From positions 608,305 through 672,304 of the forward strand of contig BFEA01000345.1 in NCBI GenBank assembly GCA_003427395.1: a stretch of 64,000 nt of DNA, written 5' to 3'. The notes beneath the pieces were generated by a model. That model saw only the letters and a list, made by a program, of their open reading frames with translations, ran no database searches and was not told the DNA's origin. Position numbers and translations under genes: made by a program. Shown piece by piece: positions 1-11,471 of the stretch (position 1 is the stretch's first letter; every line of letters starts with the position of its first letter). The stretch is from Chara braunii (taxonomy: Eukaryota; Streptophyta; Charophyceae; Charales; Characeae).

Positions 1-380
1 ACTCACTGGTATCTCCTACTGACTATCTCTACTAACATACTTACTGCCGCTGGCGCAGCTATGGCTGCCTTCCCTCTACCCATCATTCTCCCTCCCTTCT
101 TCCATAGCGCTGCTCTTCAGCCTAGCGCAGCTCACACACATCCAGCGCACAAGTGCCACGACACTTCTACGCTCTCATGCGAAGTGAGCACCTGCCCGAA
201 TGGGAGGCTGGCCAGTCCTTTATAGTGCTGGACTGGTCTGGCGTGGCCTGCATTCAGCCTCAAAGGTGCCTGGCACTCCTGCCCAGTACCCCGATTGTTG
301 CAAAGTGTGTGTCCCAGTATCTTTTCCCATGGTCTGTTGCTGCTTCGGGCCATTGGGCCTGTGTGTTGGACTCCTAGTCT
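1..380. repeat. Possible LTR fragment, minus orientation
   Basis: Short stretches resemble parts of the family III LTRs further right: a GCGCAGCTATGGCTGCC block, then a region rich in AGCGC, then a GGCTGG-CCxxTCCTTTATA block that matches the spacing of the promoter part of those LTRs read on the minus strand. The overall match is weak and neither end can be placed. No coding sequence is recognisable. It could also be unrelated GC-rich repeat DNA. Confidence 0.25.
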
Positions 381-960
381 GAATCAGGACTGACTCGTGG
401 GATTATGATTGGACTGGGACTCTAGCCTTTGACTCATTGCCGAACAGGCATGACTTTTCAACGAGGAGACATGTCCCTAACTCAGTCTTGAAAACTGTGT
501 CCGATACCTGTTCGTGCAGGACCTGTTTGTGACTGTTCGAAACGACTTTTCATTTCATTATGGATGCGACATATGCCTCAGGGAACTTTGTCTTTTGAAT
601 TGCTGCTCGTGAATTTAGTTCTGGCCGACAGGGCCCCTTGCTGTTGGGTTACTCATCTAGGGTCTGATTCGTAAAGGCCCTTTTATCATCCCTACACTTG
701 TAGAAATCGCTAATGTGAGATATCTGACATTCGGGCCATCTGTGGTCCTACCAGGCAGATGGCCTGGATCGTCATGCGATCTTAAGATCACGTGGTGATC
801 CAGGTTATCCGGGCCACAACCAAGGTCGTTAGGTTATCTTAAGATTTCAAGATTGTGCAACGATCTGGGTGGGCCGTTGTCCCCTAAAGATCGCGCGGCG
901 ATCTTGGTTGTTTGGGCCACAACTAGGGTCGTTGCACGATCTTAAACCACTAGTACCTCC
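381..960. other. Non-coding, short repeats around GATC
   Basis: No gene seen. The stretch holds a perfect palindrome GATCTTAAGATC at 778-789 and two diverged copies, about 103 bases apart, of a segment beginning GGGCCACAAC and continuing into GGTCGTT (near 810 and 913). It looks like a decayed short tandem duplication in repeat DNA. Confidence 0.4.
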
Positions 961-1019
961 GAGCCTGTTTTTGCTGACCCTGATTTTCACTGCCCTCCGA
1001 GTTTGTCGAGCCTGGGTCC

Positions 1020-1560
1020 CACTCCATTTCTTTGTGGTACTCTCACGGGAAGAAAAAAAACAAGAAAAAGGAAGAAAAGTTGCGGCCGTGAAACTCGCAA
1101 AACAAGAAAAGGAAACAAAGCTCTGACCGTGATTGCAGCTGTATGCATTTTTGGAAGTGGTAGTGTGAGTGTGCCCTCAGTGAGGGCATATCAGCCCCGT
1201 GGCCAGGTTGTCAGTTTCCAAAAACTCGAAAAAAAAAAAAAAAAAGATAGAAACACGGATTCGACCTTGAAAATAGCAAGATACCTTCCTCTTAAGTACT
1301 AGTTTGATCAGGGTTGTCACGGATTCAGATTGTCAGATTCCAGAAAAAGAAAACAAGAAAAAAAAAAACGGAAACATGGATTCGGCACACGGGCCCCATC
1401 CCAACGCATAATCGTCATTTATAGTTGGCGGCACACGGGTCACGTCCAAACATATAAACATCACAATCCCGAGGTTGGCAGCTCACGGGCCACGTTGTCG
1501 CACTTTTTTAAGTCTGGCCACTTCAGGCCACCAGAAAGTCAACAGGCTGTCAAATAGGGT
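1020..1560 (+). repeat. A-rich tandem repeat with GCCCTC/GAGGGC palindrome
   Basis: A-rich tracts (runs of AAAAAGAAAAC type) alternate with a conserved block: GCxxTGACCGTGATTGCAG, then ATGCATTTTTGGAAG, then the palindrome TGCCCTCAGTGAGGGCA. The same block recurs five times in an array at 22.1-22.75 kb, so this is a second locus of one repeat family. Here only about two to three degenerate units can be made out. There is no ORF with a coding character. Confidence 0.6.
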
Positions 1561-2116
1561 TTTGATGTTGATTGCAATAAATAAGTAAATTAAATGAAGC
1601 AAATCCCGTCCTGTTGTGTGCATCTGACTTCGAGCGAGACCCTTCAATTGCAGTCTTCGCCGGTCCTCGGGCTTAATAATTTTTTATTTTGATTCGGAAG
1701 AACGAAGATCATGTAAATGAAATTTTGGTGTGCCATGCATATACCAATTCTGCGAGTTTACTAGTTTTGAGAATTGTGACAAGATCATCAGAAAGTATAA
1801 TCCTCATCAAAGTCAATGCAAGGATTGACTGACTCGAGTTAGAGACAAGATAAACGAGGGAAAAGTGGGAACTCGTAATATTTTCAGAAAGTACAAATAA
1901 CTAGACATGCCCAACACTCGTCAAGAGTCCTCACGCATCCCTCTAAGGTAGATCTCGATTTCTCATTTGACTGTGCGTCTCTTGCGCCTTGAGCCATGTC
2001 CATGTACTTCCTAAGAATGTGGCCTCTGAATGTAGAGCCACCTGAAGCCTACGAGTTTCGAACACTTCCATCCAAGGCTCATGATACGGAAGTCAACCAT
2101 GACACACAATTTCTCC
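1561..2116. other. AT-rich, no gene seen
   Basis: Moderately AT-rich DNA without a convincing ORF, LTR, tRNA or tandem repeat. It lies directly downstream (minus strand) of the broken ORF at 2117-2620. Confidence 0.4.
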
Positions 2117-2620
2117 TCATAATGTAGGGAGACATGGCTGGGAGAAAACCCCTCGTTTGAGGTGTCGAAACTTTGAGCGTTCAGTTTCTGCCTCGTAGTC
2201 AATCTCTGCAGGGGAGGTATACCTCTTAGCTAGATCCACTAGGTCACCCCAGCAAAAGCCGCCTGTGAGGGGAAAGGGAACCGGAGGTCTGAGGTAGTCT
2301 GTGTCGAGCTTGGGCCCAAAGCTTCGGACCAGTTTAACACCACTCTCATCAAGCTCTCTCTCTCCCCCCTTAAGACACCTCGTTGCTGAGGCCGAAACCG
2401 AGTCAAAGAGATTATGAGTTTCTTTGCCTTTCTTCAAGTAGACCCTTAGGTCATGGAAGGTACCTTTTGCAAACTCGGTGTGAACTACAAAGACAGATAG
2501 GTCCCCTTGCTTGAAGCGAACTGCACTGACATACTAGTATTGGAAGGCATCTTTAGAAACAATCCTGTTGAGATTAGTCAGGACAGTCTCCAGGATTGGG
2601 AATGATTGAACTACACTCAT
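2117..2620 (-). pseudogene. Unrecognised ORF of about 167 codons with one stop
   Basis: Reading the minus strand from an ATG at 2620, one frame stays open to a stop near 2117 except for a single TAG at 2536-2534. The product would be about 167 residues. It has a mixed, soluble composition: an N-terminal part containing SVVQSFPILETVLTNLNRI, a middle part with FVVHTEFAKGTFHDLRVYLK, and a charged C-terminal part with WGDLVDLAKRYTSP. I do not recognise the family. The length of the open frame and the balanced amino-acid use are better than in surrounding shadow frames, but no neighbour or regulatory signal supports it. It may be an exon of a captured gene, a retroelement remnant or chance. No signal peptide, membrane segment or known motif is visible. 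Confidence 0.3.
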
Positions 2621-4586
2621 GTGTCGAGGTGGGTGTTGAAACTGATCCCTGTGTCTTTTGATGATAGCACTGTTTGATTGATAATGATCTCAGAGGCAAA
2701 TGACAATGAATGAATGTAAACGAAATAACGAGTCACTGAATATTGATCGCTTAATAGCAGAACGCTGAGAGAATTGCAAATTGCTAAGTGACATTTGCTA
2801 ATTGAGATGCTGGTGGGGATTTCGGGAGAAGAGTTCGGGCACTGTTGTGCTGACCTGAGCCTTGCTCTGCCCTGCTCCACCGTCTCTAGAGACGAGCCAG
2901 TGCTGTGCAACTTGCCATAGTGGTAAAAATAAAACACATATTCGATATATTCTTATTTTCGACCATCCAGACTGCATGTTCTCTTTGAGCCTGTTTATGA
3001 CAATCCATATTTCAACAGACCTCTCTTCTTTTTGTTAGATTTGAATTTCATCATTAGGACCTGATCACCTTTCATGATTTCTTTCGCAACCCAAGATGCA
3101 GGCTAGGTATCAACAATTTTTGATTGAAGGTCTCTGGCAGTATCTTATGTGATTAAATACTGACAAGGACATCAATTGCGGATTGATGGTATTAGAAGGA
3201 CGAGAATGCTTTTGGATCACCGGGCAAAATAACTCAATTTTACTGGAGTTTTGCCCTGGCATGATCAGCGGTCTCAGGTACTATTCATCTTACCATTATG
3301 GTCACAAATATAAGAAAATGTACTGAATGTATTTTCTCCCGTCAACCTTTTGAACATTATTTTATTTCATGACCGCCTTATAGGGTTTCATGTTCTGGAT
3401 AATCTCCGTTTCCCAACCATCACTCTTGTCCTGGACGAGTTAAGATTAATCCTCTTCTATCCACAAGGCTTCAAATTTTGGTGAGCTGCAATAAAAGAAG
3501 AGAGAGGGGAACGCTTAATAGGTTTCCGACCCCCCTAAAAAAGTGCCAACAAGATTAAAAGTCCGCTATAGATTGCTCTTGAGCTAGTTTTGCAACAACT
3601 AAAATTGTTCCTAAACTAGCCAGTTGAGGCAAGCTGCAAGCTCTACAACTTGCTGGGGTAATCCCACACGATCTGATGGCGTAAATCCCAATTAGTTTGT
3701 CGAGGGTATCTACGCAGATCGTTTTTAGGGGCAATCCTAAGTCTCTTGAGTAATGTCCGAACAACGGACAACTAACAGTCCACCGATTCGTACGCTGTTA
3801 ATGCCCTCTAGATAGCTTATGGGATGGGTTCTGTCAAGGCTACGCGGATATGATATGCGCTTTTAGGACATCTCACTAGTTTGGATGAGGCTGACTTGAG
3901 TGACGGCTGAGTGCTGATGAAGATGGCTAGGAGGAAATGAGGATTGAACATAACAAAGCCTTCACCGCGGGTGCTGAACACACGTTTAAGCCCAACTCAG
4001 AAGTGTCGACGAATATTGTCTGTACAAAGGTGGGATACCATGGAATGAAATGGAATTGGCTCTTATCGCATAAAGCTATTGGCACTGTCTGCCAGTGTCT
4101 GTTGGATTAACTTATTGGGTGACATCTGGTCTGTCTGTCAAAGGGCGTTGTAGAATGCTACCTTCATGTAAGTTTTACTCAGACACAAGTGGGTTACTTG
4201 ACCGAACGTATGTTGAGCGGAAAGTGATCTATTGCTCATGCATATCAAGTGTGGTCCTTCCCGAACCACAGAGATTGAGATTCACAAGGGTCTTATATAC
4301 AAGATCGGCCTCTATGCCATGTGCTTTCGAACTGAGCATTCCACCCCATGTATGGGAAACCTCTTAGGTACCTCGGGTGTACTTTCTCCTACCCAATGGG
4401 GAAGCCCTGTGTCCAGAATCCGTGTCGGTTCACTATGCCCCTCTTGTGAACCTAGTGTTTAGTGTGACTTATCCAAGCGAGACTAAGCTCGGAGTTGGAC
4501 CAATATTGAGAGGCAGATTTAAGCTTGGGACATGTCCAGGCCCCGATTTGGTAAATCTTAGTAAGGTTTATACTTAGTACCAGGAA
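2621..4586. other. No recognisable gene
   Basis: About 2 kb of mixed-composition DNA. The only ORF that draws the eye is 66 codons at 4377-4577 (plus), ending ten bases before the first family I gag codon. It contains SVTYPSETKLGVGPILRGRF, could be leader or gag-upstream sequence of that element, and matches nothing I know. I searched for a primer binding site and 5' LTR of the family I element here and did not find them. Confidence 0.4.
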
Positions 4587-5690
4587 ATGGCGAAACAACA
4601 CCAGGACCTGGAGAACCTCCGATGGGCAGTGCGAAACCACAAGGATCTGCACGAGGGTGCTACACGGGCACTTGATTCCCGTGTACAGGACTTGGAGCAA
4701 GCAGCACCAAGACCAGTTGTGGGGAACCCACAATGCAGCCTCAACCCGCTAGTTGGAGCAACGGGTTGACCACGTAGTCGCAATGCTCGGCGACATCAGC
4801 ACCTTTGCCACACCAGCCACCATCAACGAGCAGCTCGACACCTTGCAGACTGAACTTAGGCAGCTACACCAGCTGCCCAACAACGATGACAACACCAGTG
4901 CCTCGAAGCACTACAAGATGTCGACTTTTCGGATCTAGAAGTTTGACGACTATACGCATCAGGACCCAGTCGTCTGGTGGCAAGGCTTTACAATGGAGCT
5001 TGGGATTCATAAGGTCCCCAAACATTTGTACATCGCGGCGCTATTTCTCAACGTCAAAGGCGGATGCGAGATCTGGCTCAGCCACATGGCAACCATCCAC
5101 GGGGCCCAGGTCAACAACTTACACAAGAAGATCTCCTGGGAAGATCTAACGAGAGAATGGAAGAAGCGGTTCATTGTTGACGATGCCTCGACACTCGCCA
5201 TCAACCGCCTCTTCGCCATGACTCAAGGCAACATATCGAGAGTTCTACAAACGGTCGTGTGCCGCCTTGAGCATCGCACTCGGTGATTGCGAATAGTATA
5301 CGACCTTCATCGAAATCATTTACAAGGGTCGTGAGATCATCAAGAGCAAACGGGCTGCCGCACACGAGAAGACAGCATGGCAGCCATCCCATGTGGAGAA
5401 AGGAAAATTTGGTGTATGCAGCAAGTCGTTGCAGTCCAACCGGACAAAATTATGGAAGACTCGGCAGCCACCCTTGCATTACGTGAGGGAGATCAGGTGG
5501 CCGTTGTCTAGCCGCGAAGCAACAACAACACCCGTGAAAAAGGAGGCAAGACGGACAGCCTGTACCATGGGTCAAGTTTAACTTGACCGAGGCCGAATAC
5601 AAGTGTCGCAGCCGATATGGCTGCTGCTATTGGTGCAACAACACCAAGCACACGACCTCCCAATGCTAGGATCAAGGCAAGGAGGATGTT
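4587..5690 (+). pseudogene. Family I gag (capsid and CCHC zinc knuckle)
   Basis: Gag packages element RNA into virus-like particles. The N-terminal part (4587-4938, two frames) is rich in Asn, Gln, Leu and charged residues and probably forms a coiled coil. The capsid region at 4920-5280 shows the usual retrotransposon gag signature: DPVVWWQGFTMEL, then a Trp-rich helix region with WEDLTREWKKRF. Frames change several times after 5286. At 5602-5669 a CCHC knuckle is readable, CYWCNNTKHTTSQC (C-x2-C-x4-H-x4-C), directly followed by a stop. Damage includes a frameshift near 4760, a TAG at about 4936, a TGA at 5284 and more downstream. It is not functional. Confidence 0.75.
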
Positions 5691-5699
5691 CGACCTCGA

Positions 5700-6690
5700 A
5701 TCAGCTCGGGAAACCGAGCTGCGCGGGAGGTGAGGCGACTCCACCTCTCACTCAGCCAGATTTGGCCGCCTTGCTAGCGGCCTCTTACACATCTGGGGAG
5801 AATGCGAATGTTGTGAGTCCTCGGTTCACTTACAAGGATTACGCTGTCCACTTGGTCCCACCGTTGGACCAGCGGTTCCACGTACAACAATCCGCCACAT
5901 GCACGGTTTCACCACCATCGACAACCGATTCAAGCCTATCTTTGGTTCTTTTAAAAAAAGAATAGAACGATTGGTGCCTACGATCACCTATCTGAAATCG
6001 AACAGATTCTCAAACTAGTGTGATATATATGTGCTTTAGGGTACGTCATGTGTGGGGAGGCTTGTCAGTGGATAACGCAACCTTAGTGTGGACTCGGACA
6101 GTGTCTTTGTGTTAGGGTTTCATAGTGTTTTTTTTCTAGGTTACCTGATCGGACGTCCGAGACCCCCCTGACCGTCTGGGGTTGTCCGATTGGACAACTG
6201 GGCGGACGTCCTCCCCGGGCAGTCTATCCGAGCCCGAACACCAAAAAAAAAAAAAAAAAGTCCTCATAAAAATCTGAGAAGAAAGTATGTTATATAGAAA
6301 AATGAACTTAACAACTTTTGCCTTGGAATCATATCGAAATTCGCTGCCAATTTTAAACAATAAAATAAAATAAAATAAAAACCCTCTTTTTATACTTTTT
6401 TCTTGTTTTTTATTGCTAAAAATGGAGTTGTCTGGGCCCGGACGTTCGGGGCCCCCCTGACTGTCCGCCCAGGATGTCTTGCCATCGGACATATCATTTG
6501 TTTTTAAAAATTTTGATGAAATTCGCACCGCAATTGCCAACGAAAACGACGAATATTTGGGCCCCTGTTAACCGTATCTCAGTACCGCGACACTTGTTTT
6601 TTTTCATCTGTTAGCTCAAAGAGAAGTTTCCACTGGTGCTCCTTTCTTTAACTTTCGCTGGGGATTCGACGTCATGGTCAAGACTTGAAG
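5700..6690. other. Non-coding spacer inside family I element
   Basis: This kilobase splits gag from protease. It contains a poly-A run at 6242-6259, AATAAAATAAAATAAAA at 6358-6378 and two diverged copies of a GC-rich motif of the type CGGACGTxCG...CCCCCCTGAC (near 6150-6215 and 6437-6470). The composition differs sharply from the flanking coding DNA, so it may be a secondary insertion. No terminal repeats or target duplication could be fixed. Confidence 0.45.
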
Positions 6691-6859
6691 AGCTCGGCCG
6701 TTGACGTTCGCGGACTTCCAATGGATGGCCCTTCCCCCGACCGGTGGATTGTCGAAACTGCATTGGAACGTTCTCATGGCACAATTGCGGGATTACTTGC
6801 ACATTGCAATACCAGCTCCGTTGATGGACGTTGGAGTAGAGGTTGTTGACCCTCACGAC

Positions 6860-7290
6860 TACGTTACGAAGAGCGACCACGAGTTCAAGACACAACAGTA
6901 CGTCGACATCGAGGCGCCATTGTTGTACATACGCATTCAGATCGGAAAGGCGACCTGCAGCGCTTTAATCGATTGCGGAGCTACTCGCAACTATAGCGGC
7001 CAAGACTTTATGGTACGCGCTGGCCTTGGGCCACGCGTTCGGAGAAAGTCGCAGCCCACGCAAGTGACGTTGGCCGACAGTCAAACACACAAGTCAATCG
7101 CCCGGTGCATTGATTCCGTCCCCGTGTACTTTGCCCCGCATCCAAGCGAGGTTGTGTCCTTCAACGTTTTTGAAACCCAGTTCAACATGATTTTCGGCAT
7201 GTCATGGATGCGAAGCGAGGATCACCCGGTGAACTTCTACCGCCGCACCGTTCACGTTCGTGATCGGAACGGAGTACTAGTCCCATGGAC
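6860..7290 (+). pseudogene. Family I retropepsin-like protease
   Basis: Aspartic protease that would cleave the Gag-Pol polyprotein. The active-site segment reads ALIDCGATRNY (6963-6995), matching the chromoviral D-[CST]-G-A-[TS] motif. A second conserved block, FNMIFGMSWM (7191-7216), corresponds to the hydrophobic flap/ILG region. The frame is open from 6701 to 7495, which is long for this element, but it ends by frameshift before reverse transcriptase. The region before residue 60 of this ORF is linker. Confidence 0.8.
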
Positions 7291-7561
7291 GACGCCTCCA
7301 CCTCACCCTTCGATCAGCTGCCACGTGGTGTCTGCTGCAAGCATTCGAGCTTCCATCATCAGGAGGACATTGAGGAGATGGGGGTGTGTTTTCTCCACGC
7401 CCTCCTTCCCCATGACATCTCATCGACGGACGCATCAACGGACCCACGCATCACCAAGCTTCTCGACGCCTACGGCGACGAATTTGAAGCCATGAAGTAG
7501 TACCGGATCGGCCCATCCGCCACGAGATCATCCTCGAGGCCTGTGCCGTACCTCCGTGTGG

Positions 7562-8040
7562 TTGCATCCACCCCATGAGCGAGGAACAGTTAAGTGTGCT
7601 ATGGGCACAACTCGACGACCTTCTGGAGAAAGGTTGGATTCGGCCTAGCTCTTCTCCATACGGCTCTCCCGTTCACTTCGTCCGGAAGACGAACAAGGAC
7701 TTGCGGTTGTGCATCGATTATTGCAAGCTCAACTGGCAAACCGTCAAGAACGTCGGCCCTCTCTTGTGCATCGACGACCTTTTGGAACGGCTGGGCGGCG
7801 CCAAGTTCTTCTCCAAGCTTGACCTCAAATCGGGATATCAACAACTTGAGATCCGACAGGAAGACCGCTACAAGACCACGTTCAAGACGCGATATGGGCA
7901 TTTCGAATGACTAGTCATGCCATTTGGCCTTACGAATGCCCCGACTACATTCCAAGCGGCTATGACAACCGAGTTCCGACACATGCTGGATAAATTTGTA
8001 CTCATCTACCTCAACGATATCTTGGTGTAGAGCCGGAGTT
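7562..8040 (+). pseudogene. Family I reverse transcriptase, fingers-palm
   Basis: RNA-directed DNA polymerase of the element. Conserved blocks appear in order: [56 protein letters not shown], then after a TGA at 7908 [16 protein letters not shown] and [11 protein letters not shown]. The catalytic YxDD box reads YLND, so the first of the paired aspartates is Asn, which would abolish metal binding. A TAG follows directly. Sequence beyond 8040 drifts through three frames up to RNase H. Confidence 0.85.
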
Positions 8041-8311
8041 TGGACAAGCATGTGGAGCACCTGCGCACCGTCTTGGAACAACTACGACAAGCCAAGTACG
8101 AAGCCAACCCCGACAATTCGAATTCCAGCCGTAAGAGCTCGAGTACTTGGGCCATTTTGTGACGCCGCAACCCATCCGTCCACTCGCGGACAAGATCGAG
8201 GCCATCCGAGTATGGCCCGAGCCCACCAATACCACAAAACTTGGCTCATTCACGGGGTTGGCGGACTACTTTCAACGCTTCATCACCGGGTACTAAAGGA
8301 TTGCCGCACCA

Positions 8312-8790
8312 TTGACGAGATTACAATCGCCAAAGGTGCCATTCGTATTCGAGTCATTCCAAGCACTCAAGACGGCCATGCTCATGGCACCTGTCCTTAG
8401 CATCTACGACCTCACTTTGCCAACGAGAGTGACAATTGAAGTTTTCGGCTATGGCATTGGGGCAGTCTTGGAACAACATGATGGCGACGACTGGCATCCT
8501 GTGGAGTACTTCAGCCACAAGGTGCCTCCCATCAATTCACTTGATGATGCAAGGAAGAACGAGCATCTTGCATTCGTGATGGCTCTCAAGCCATGGCGAC
8601 ACTTCGTCCTTGGGCGTCGTAGGTTCACATGGGTTACTAACAACAACCCGTTGACCTACTAGAAGACGCAGGATACGGTGAGCAGCACGATCGGATGATG
8701 GATGTACTTCATCGACCAATTTGACTTCACAAGAAAACATCTCGCCGACCTCTTCAATTGCGCAACAGATGCGCTCTCGCGAAGATCCGA
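8312..8790 (+). pseudogene. Family I RNase H
   Basis: Degrades the RNA strand of the RNA-DNA hybrid during reverse transcription. Visible blocks are TIEVFGYGIGAVLEQ (the usual first Asp position, TTDAS in relatives, is Val-Phe here), WHPVEYFSHKVPP, and WVTNNNPLTY, where relatives have a D-H pair. The region ends with LADLFNCATDALSRR, the conserved ADALSRR tail that marks the RNase H/integrase boundary. Stops at 8660 and nearby break it. Confidence 0.8.
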
Positions 8791-9690
8791 TCTTTGCGCT
8801 ATGACATATCATGCCTTTGCGTTCGACGAGGAGCGACATTTCATTCGGGACTACCAGTCCGATCCAGATTTCGCCACGCTATATGCGCAACTATCTTCTA
8901 ATCACCTGCCGGCCAACCGTTATCGCATCGCTGACGGGTACTTGCTTCTCCACTTGCGAGGCAAGGACTTGTTGTGTGTCCAACGAGACCGCCGTCTTAG
9001 GACTCGCCTTCTCTCTGAGTACCACGACTTGCGACTTGCGGACCATTTCGGAGTGAATCGCACTATTGCACGACTTCGGCAACGATTCCGGTGGCCGGAC
9101 CTCATCACCGATGTCACTTGGTGTTGCGACTCTCATTACGAAGCAAGCCCTGCAACCGCAATCCTTTCGGTGAGTTGCGTCCGATGCCTATCCCATGGGA
9201 ACCCGACCTCTCTATTGCCATGGACGTCAGCGGTTCGTTTCCCCTTGACCGCCTCGGGCACGACGACATCCTTACAGTTGTTGACCTATTGAGTAAATAC
9301 ACGTGATTTCTCCCTTGCTACACAACCACTCCCGAAATTACGCGCCTCTTGCACACCGGCTAGATTTGTAGCCTCGGCGTACCGGAAAACAATGTCAGCG
9401 ATCGCGACACTCGCTTTATGTTGGCATTCTGGACTTTTCTCATGCAGGAATCCGACACCAAGGTGAAACCAAGTTCGGCTTGGGATCCACAAACAGATGG
9501 GCAAACGGAGCGGGCACATCAAACCGCTCAACTGATGCTTCGTACGCTCATCCGTCCTGGTGAGAAGGATTGGGTTGACCGCCTCCCCGACATCGAGTTC
9601 GCCTACAACACTTTGTTGCATCCGTCGATCGGCGTGACTCCATTCGTGTTGCCCTACAGTGTCCGGAAAGGCGTATCTTCACTAATCTTT
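8791..9690 (+). pseudogene. Family I integrase
   Basis: Joins the cDNA to the genome. The N-terminal HHCC part is seen as EYHDLRLADHFGVNRTIARL followed by FRWPDL, with the later cysteines displaced by a frameshift near 9120-9170. The catalytic core carries IAMDVSGSFP, then VSDRDTRFML, then WDPQTDGQTERAHQ, which give the three acidic residues of the D,D-35-E triad. A TGA near 9305 and a TAG near 9361 interrupt the core. The downstream LPDIEFAYNTLLHPSIG block is typical of gypsy integrases. Confidence 0.85.
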
Positions 9691-10111
9691 CCTGCAACGA
9701 CCAACCGACATAGAAGCCGCTTGCTCTTGCTTCCGTCTAGAAGTGCAGGAAATTGCTGGCTCAAGCCCGCGCGAACATGCAAAAGGCTAAGTCTGCATGC
9801 AGCAGCAAGCCAACAGGCGTCATGTGCCATGTCCCATCCGCGTCGGTGATCTGGTTTGGGTCTTCGCGGAAGAATTTGCACTCGAACAGGACGTTTTGTG
9901 CAAACTACTCCCCAAGTGGTTTGGACCATGACCCGTAACATCAGCCGCAGGCGATGAGCCCAATGGCCCTTGATTTGTGATCAACATTCCCCCACATCTG
10001 ACGGTCCATCCATTCTTTCACGCCTCGAAGCTGGCGACATACACACCAGCTAAGAGCGACAACTTCCCGGGCCGACGATCGCAAGACGCTCGATCTATGG
10101 ATGGTCATTAG

Positions 10112-10286
10112 GAAATTGAGCACGTCATCACGGATCGCAAGTACGGCAGCAAGCCTCGACAGTACAAAGTTACCTTCAAAGCATGCGATCCCGACGACAC
10201 TCGATGGATTTCAGGAGCAGATTTGAAAGCATCCGCACCGCTGATCTACGCTTACTACGAACAACAAAGGTTAGCCAAGGAAGTTT
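10112..10286 (+). pseudogene. Family I chromodomain
   Basis: About 58 residues after the integrase C-terminus read as a diverged chromodomain: EIEHVITDRKYGS, then QYKVTFKACDPDDTRWI, then a helix ending in YYEQQRLAKE. The order (valine/isoleucine-rich first strand, K-W/F-K strand, D-x-x-W turn, C-terminal helix) matches chromoviral CHD modules, which in studied elements tether the integrase to modified histone H3. The first aromatic cage position is not obvious. The second copy at 29.66-29.88 kb supports the call. Confidence 0.7.
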
Positions 10287-10361
10287 CACGACCTGCCCCT
10301 CTCACTTGGACTTTGGTCCCTCCTTGAGACAGGCAACTTCGCTCTCGCAAGTAAGCTCGGT

Positions 10362-10830
10362 CTCTCAAGGAGGGGGTGGTGTGGCGTACTGCGCAGCCAC
10401 ACGGGCCTGGAGGGACCGAACAGACGGAAATAAGGGCCATACAAGCCTTGTGTCGTCTCAGCCTAAAAGCCTGAAAACGAGGGCCATTTTCAAGCCCTCA
10501 TAAAGTCGACCTGCCCTGAAACTAAGGCGCCAGACCAGGGTTCAGCACATGCCATTTTGGGCCTGTTTCAAGACAACCTTTGGTTGAACTTCAATGCCAG
10601 GGTCTGGCACGTTCCGGCATTGGCAAGAGCAGCCCCCCGGATGGGCCCGCACTATATAGAACTGACCCGCCCTGCAGGCTGCAGGTAGTCACGAGGACTT
10701 CCCAGGCAGTTCATGGGCACTTTACGTGCAAAAGGCAGGAGGTAGTCTTTAGGATTCGACAGCAACACTCTAGAGGAGCGCTGCAATAGTAATAGTAGCG
10801 TTAGGAGTAATCTTCAACGCTGTGCGCTAT
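10362..10830 (+). repeat. Family I polypurine tract and 3' LTR, partial
   Basis: A purine run AAGGAGGGGG at 10367-10376 precedes a TG-starting sequence (TGTGGCGTACTGCGC, from about 10379), the expected layout of a polypurine tract and LTR start. A TATA-like ACTATATAGA lies at 10651-10660, about 270 bases into the LTR, where the U3 promoter would be. The right end cannot be fixed. No partner LTR was found. Confidence 0.55.
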
Positions 10831-11003
10831 TAGGAGCTAGAGTAGCATTGGAGAGAGAGAGAGGGTTGGCGGAGGCCAGGGAGACTTACCTCTGGTGCCA
10901 TAGCTCCAACTTCGTCTTCGATGTACTTGCAACAAGGCGGCACCTTTACAGGTTAGTACCGGACTGAGAGAGAGAGAGAGTTCTTCTTCCTCTTCTAAGT
11001 CCA
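10831..11003. repeat. GA-rich spacer
   Basis: Two short GA microsatellites (about 10853-10863 and 10966-10980) between the family I 3' LTR and the family II LTR end. No gene. Confidence 0.5.
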
Positions 11004-11176
11004 TGTTATGATCATGACCAATTTCGAGATACACATTCATCAGATAGTACAATGGCGTCCAATTGCATAAAGAAATGAATGAACTTGAGAGGAGAGAGAA
11101 GGTTAGAAGAAGAAGTAAAAAAGAAGAAGAAGATTATGTATACAAGCATAAACAAATGATAAAGCTCTTCTTCTTC
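11004..11176 (-). repeat. Family II 3' LTR, distal segment
   Basis: This segment, starting TGTTATGATCATGACC on the plus strand, is collinear with 24611-24783 of the right LTR, including the CGAGATACACATTCATCA block and the AAGAAGAAG-rich stretch. Homology stops after CTTCTTCTTC, where the organelle patch begins. About 80 bases of LTR (24784-24864 in the partner) are missing at the break. Confidence 0.8.
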
Positions 11177-11237
11177 GCGGTTCGGAGAGGACTCGAGTAC
11201 CGCTGACATGTTTTGCTCAGTGGGGAAGTTTCACTCT

Positions 11238-11282
11238 ATTGAATATACAAGGAATTGAAGGTAGTATTTTACTTGTGTTAAG
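11238..11282 (+). pseudogene. nad4: Mitochondrial nad4 fragment
   Basis: Fifteen codons read LNIQGIEGSILLVLS, matching the conserved internal segment of NADH dehydrogenase subunit 4 that precedes its next transmembrane helix. Both sides are lost at once: the codons that follow do not continue nad4. In mitochondria the full protein is a proton-pumping membrane subunit of complex I. The identification rests on this short but distinctive run. Confidence 0.7.
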
Positions 11283-11471
11283 CAGCTGTGTATCAGAGAC
11301 ACGGTTGGGGTTCAACAAAGGGATGGCTATTCCCAGTGATCCCCTTTCACGACGAGCTTGTGTCTTCGCAACGAGTTCTTCACTACGAGTCTCTTCAACG
11401 ACGTTGAATAAGTGGTGTCCATCTCGTTGTGGACTTCCCCTTTTCTTTAGGCTTTCGAAGAACGATAAAAA

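Larger units (their letters stand above)
4587..10830 (+). mobile_element. Family I Ty3/gypsy chromovirus, decayed
   Basis: Domains follow the Ty3/gypsy order gag, protease, reverse transcriptase, RNase H, integrase, chromodomain, then a polypurine tract and 3' LTR. Every reading frame is broken by stops or frameshifts. The C-terminal chromodomain places it among chromoviruses, which target integration to chromatin. A closely similar but differently damaged element lies on the minus strand at 28.8-32.8 kb. No 5' LTR or primer binding site could be found upstream, so the left end is truncated or too diverged. About 1 kb of non-coding DNA separates the gag zinc knuckle from the protease. Confidence 0.85.
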
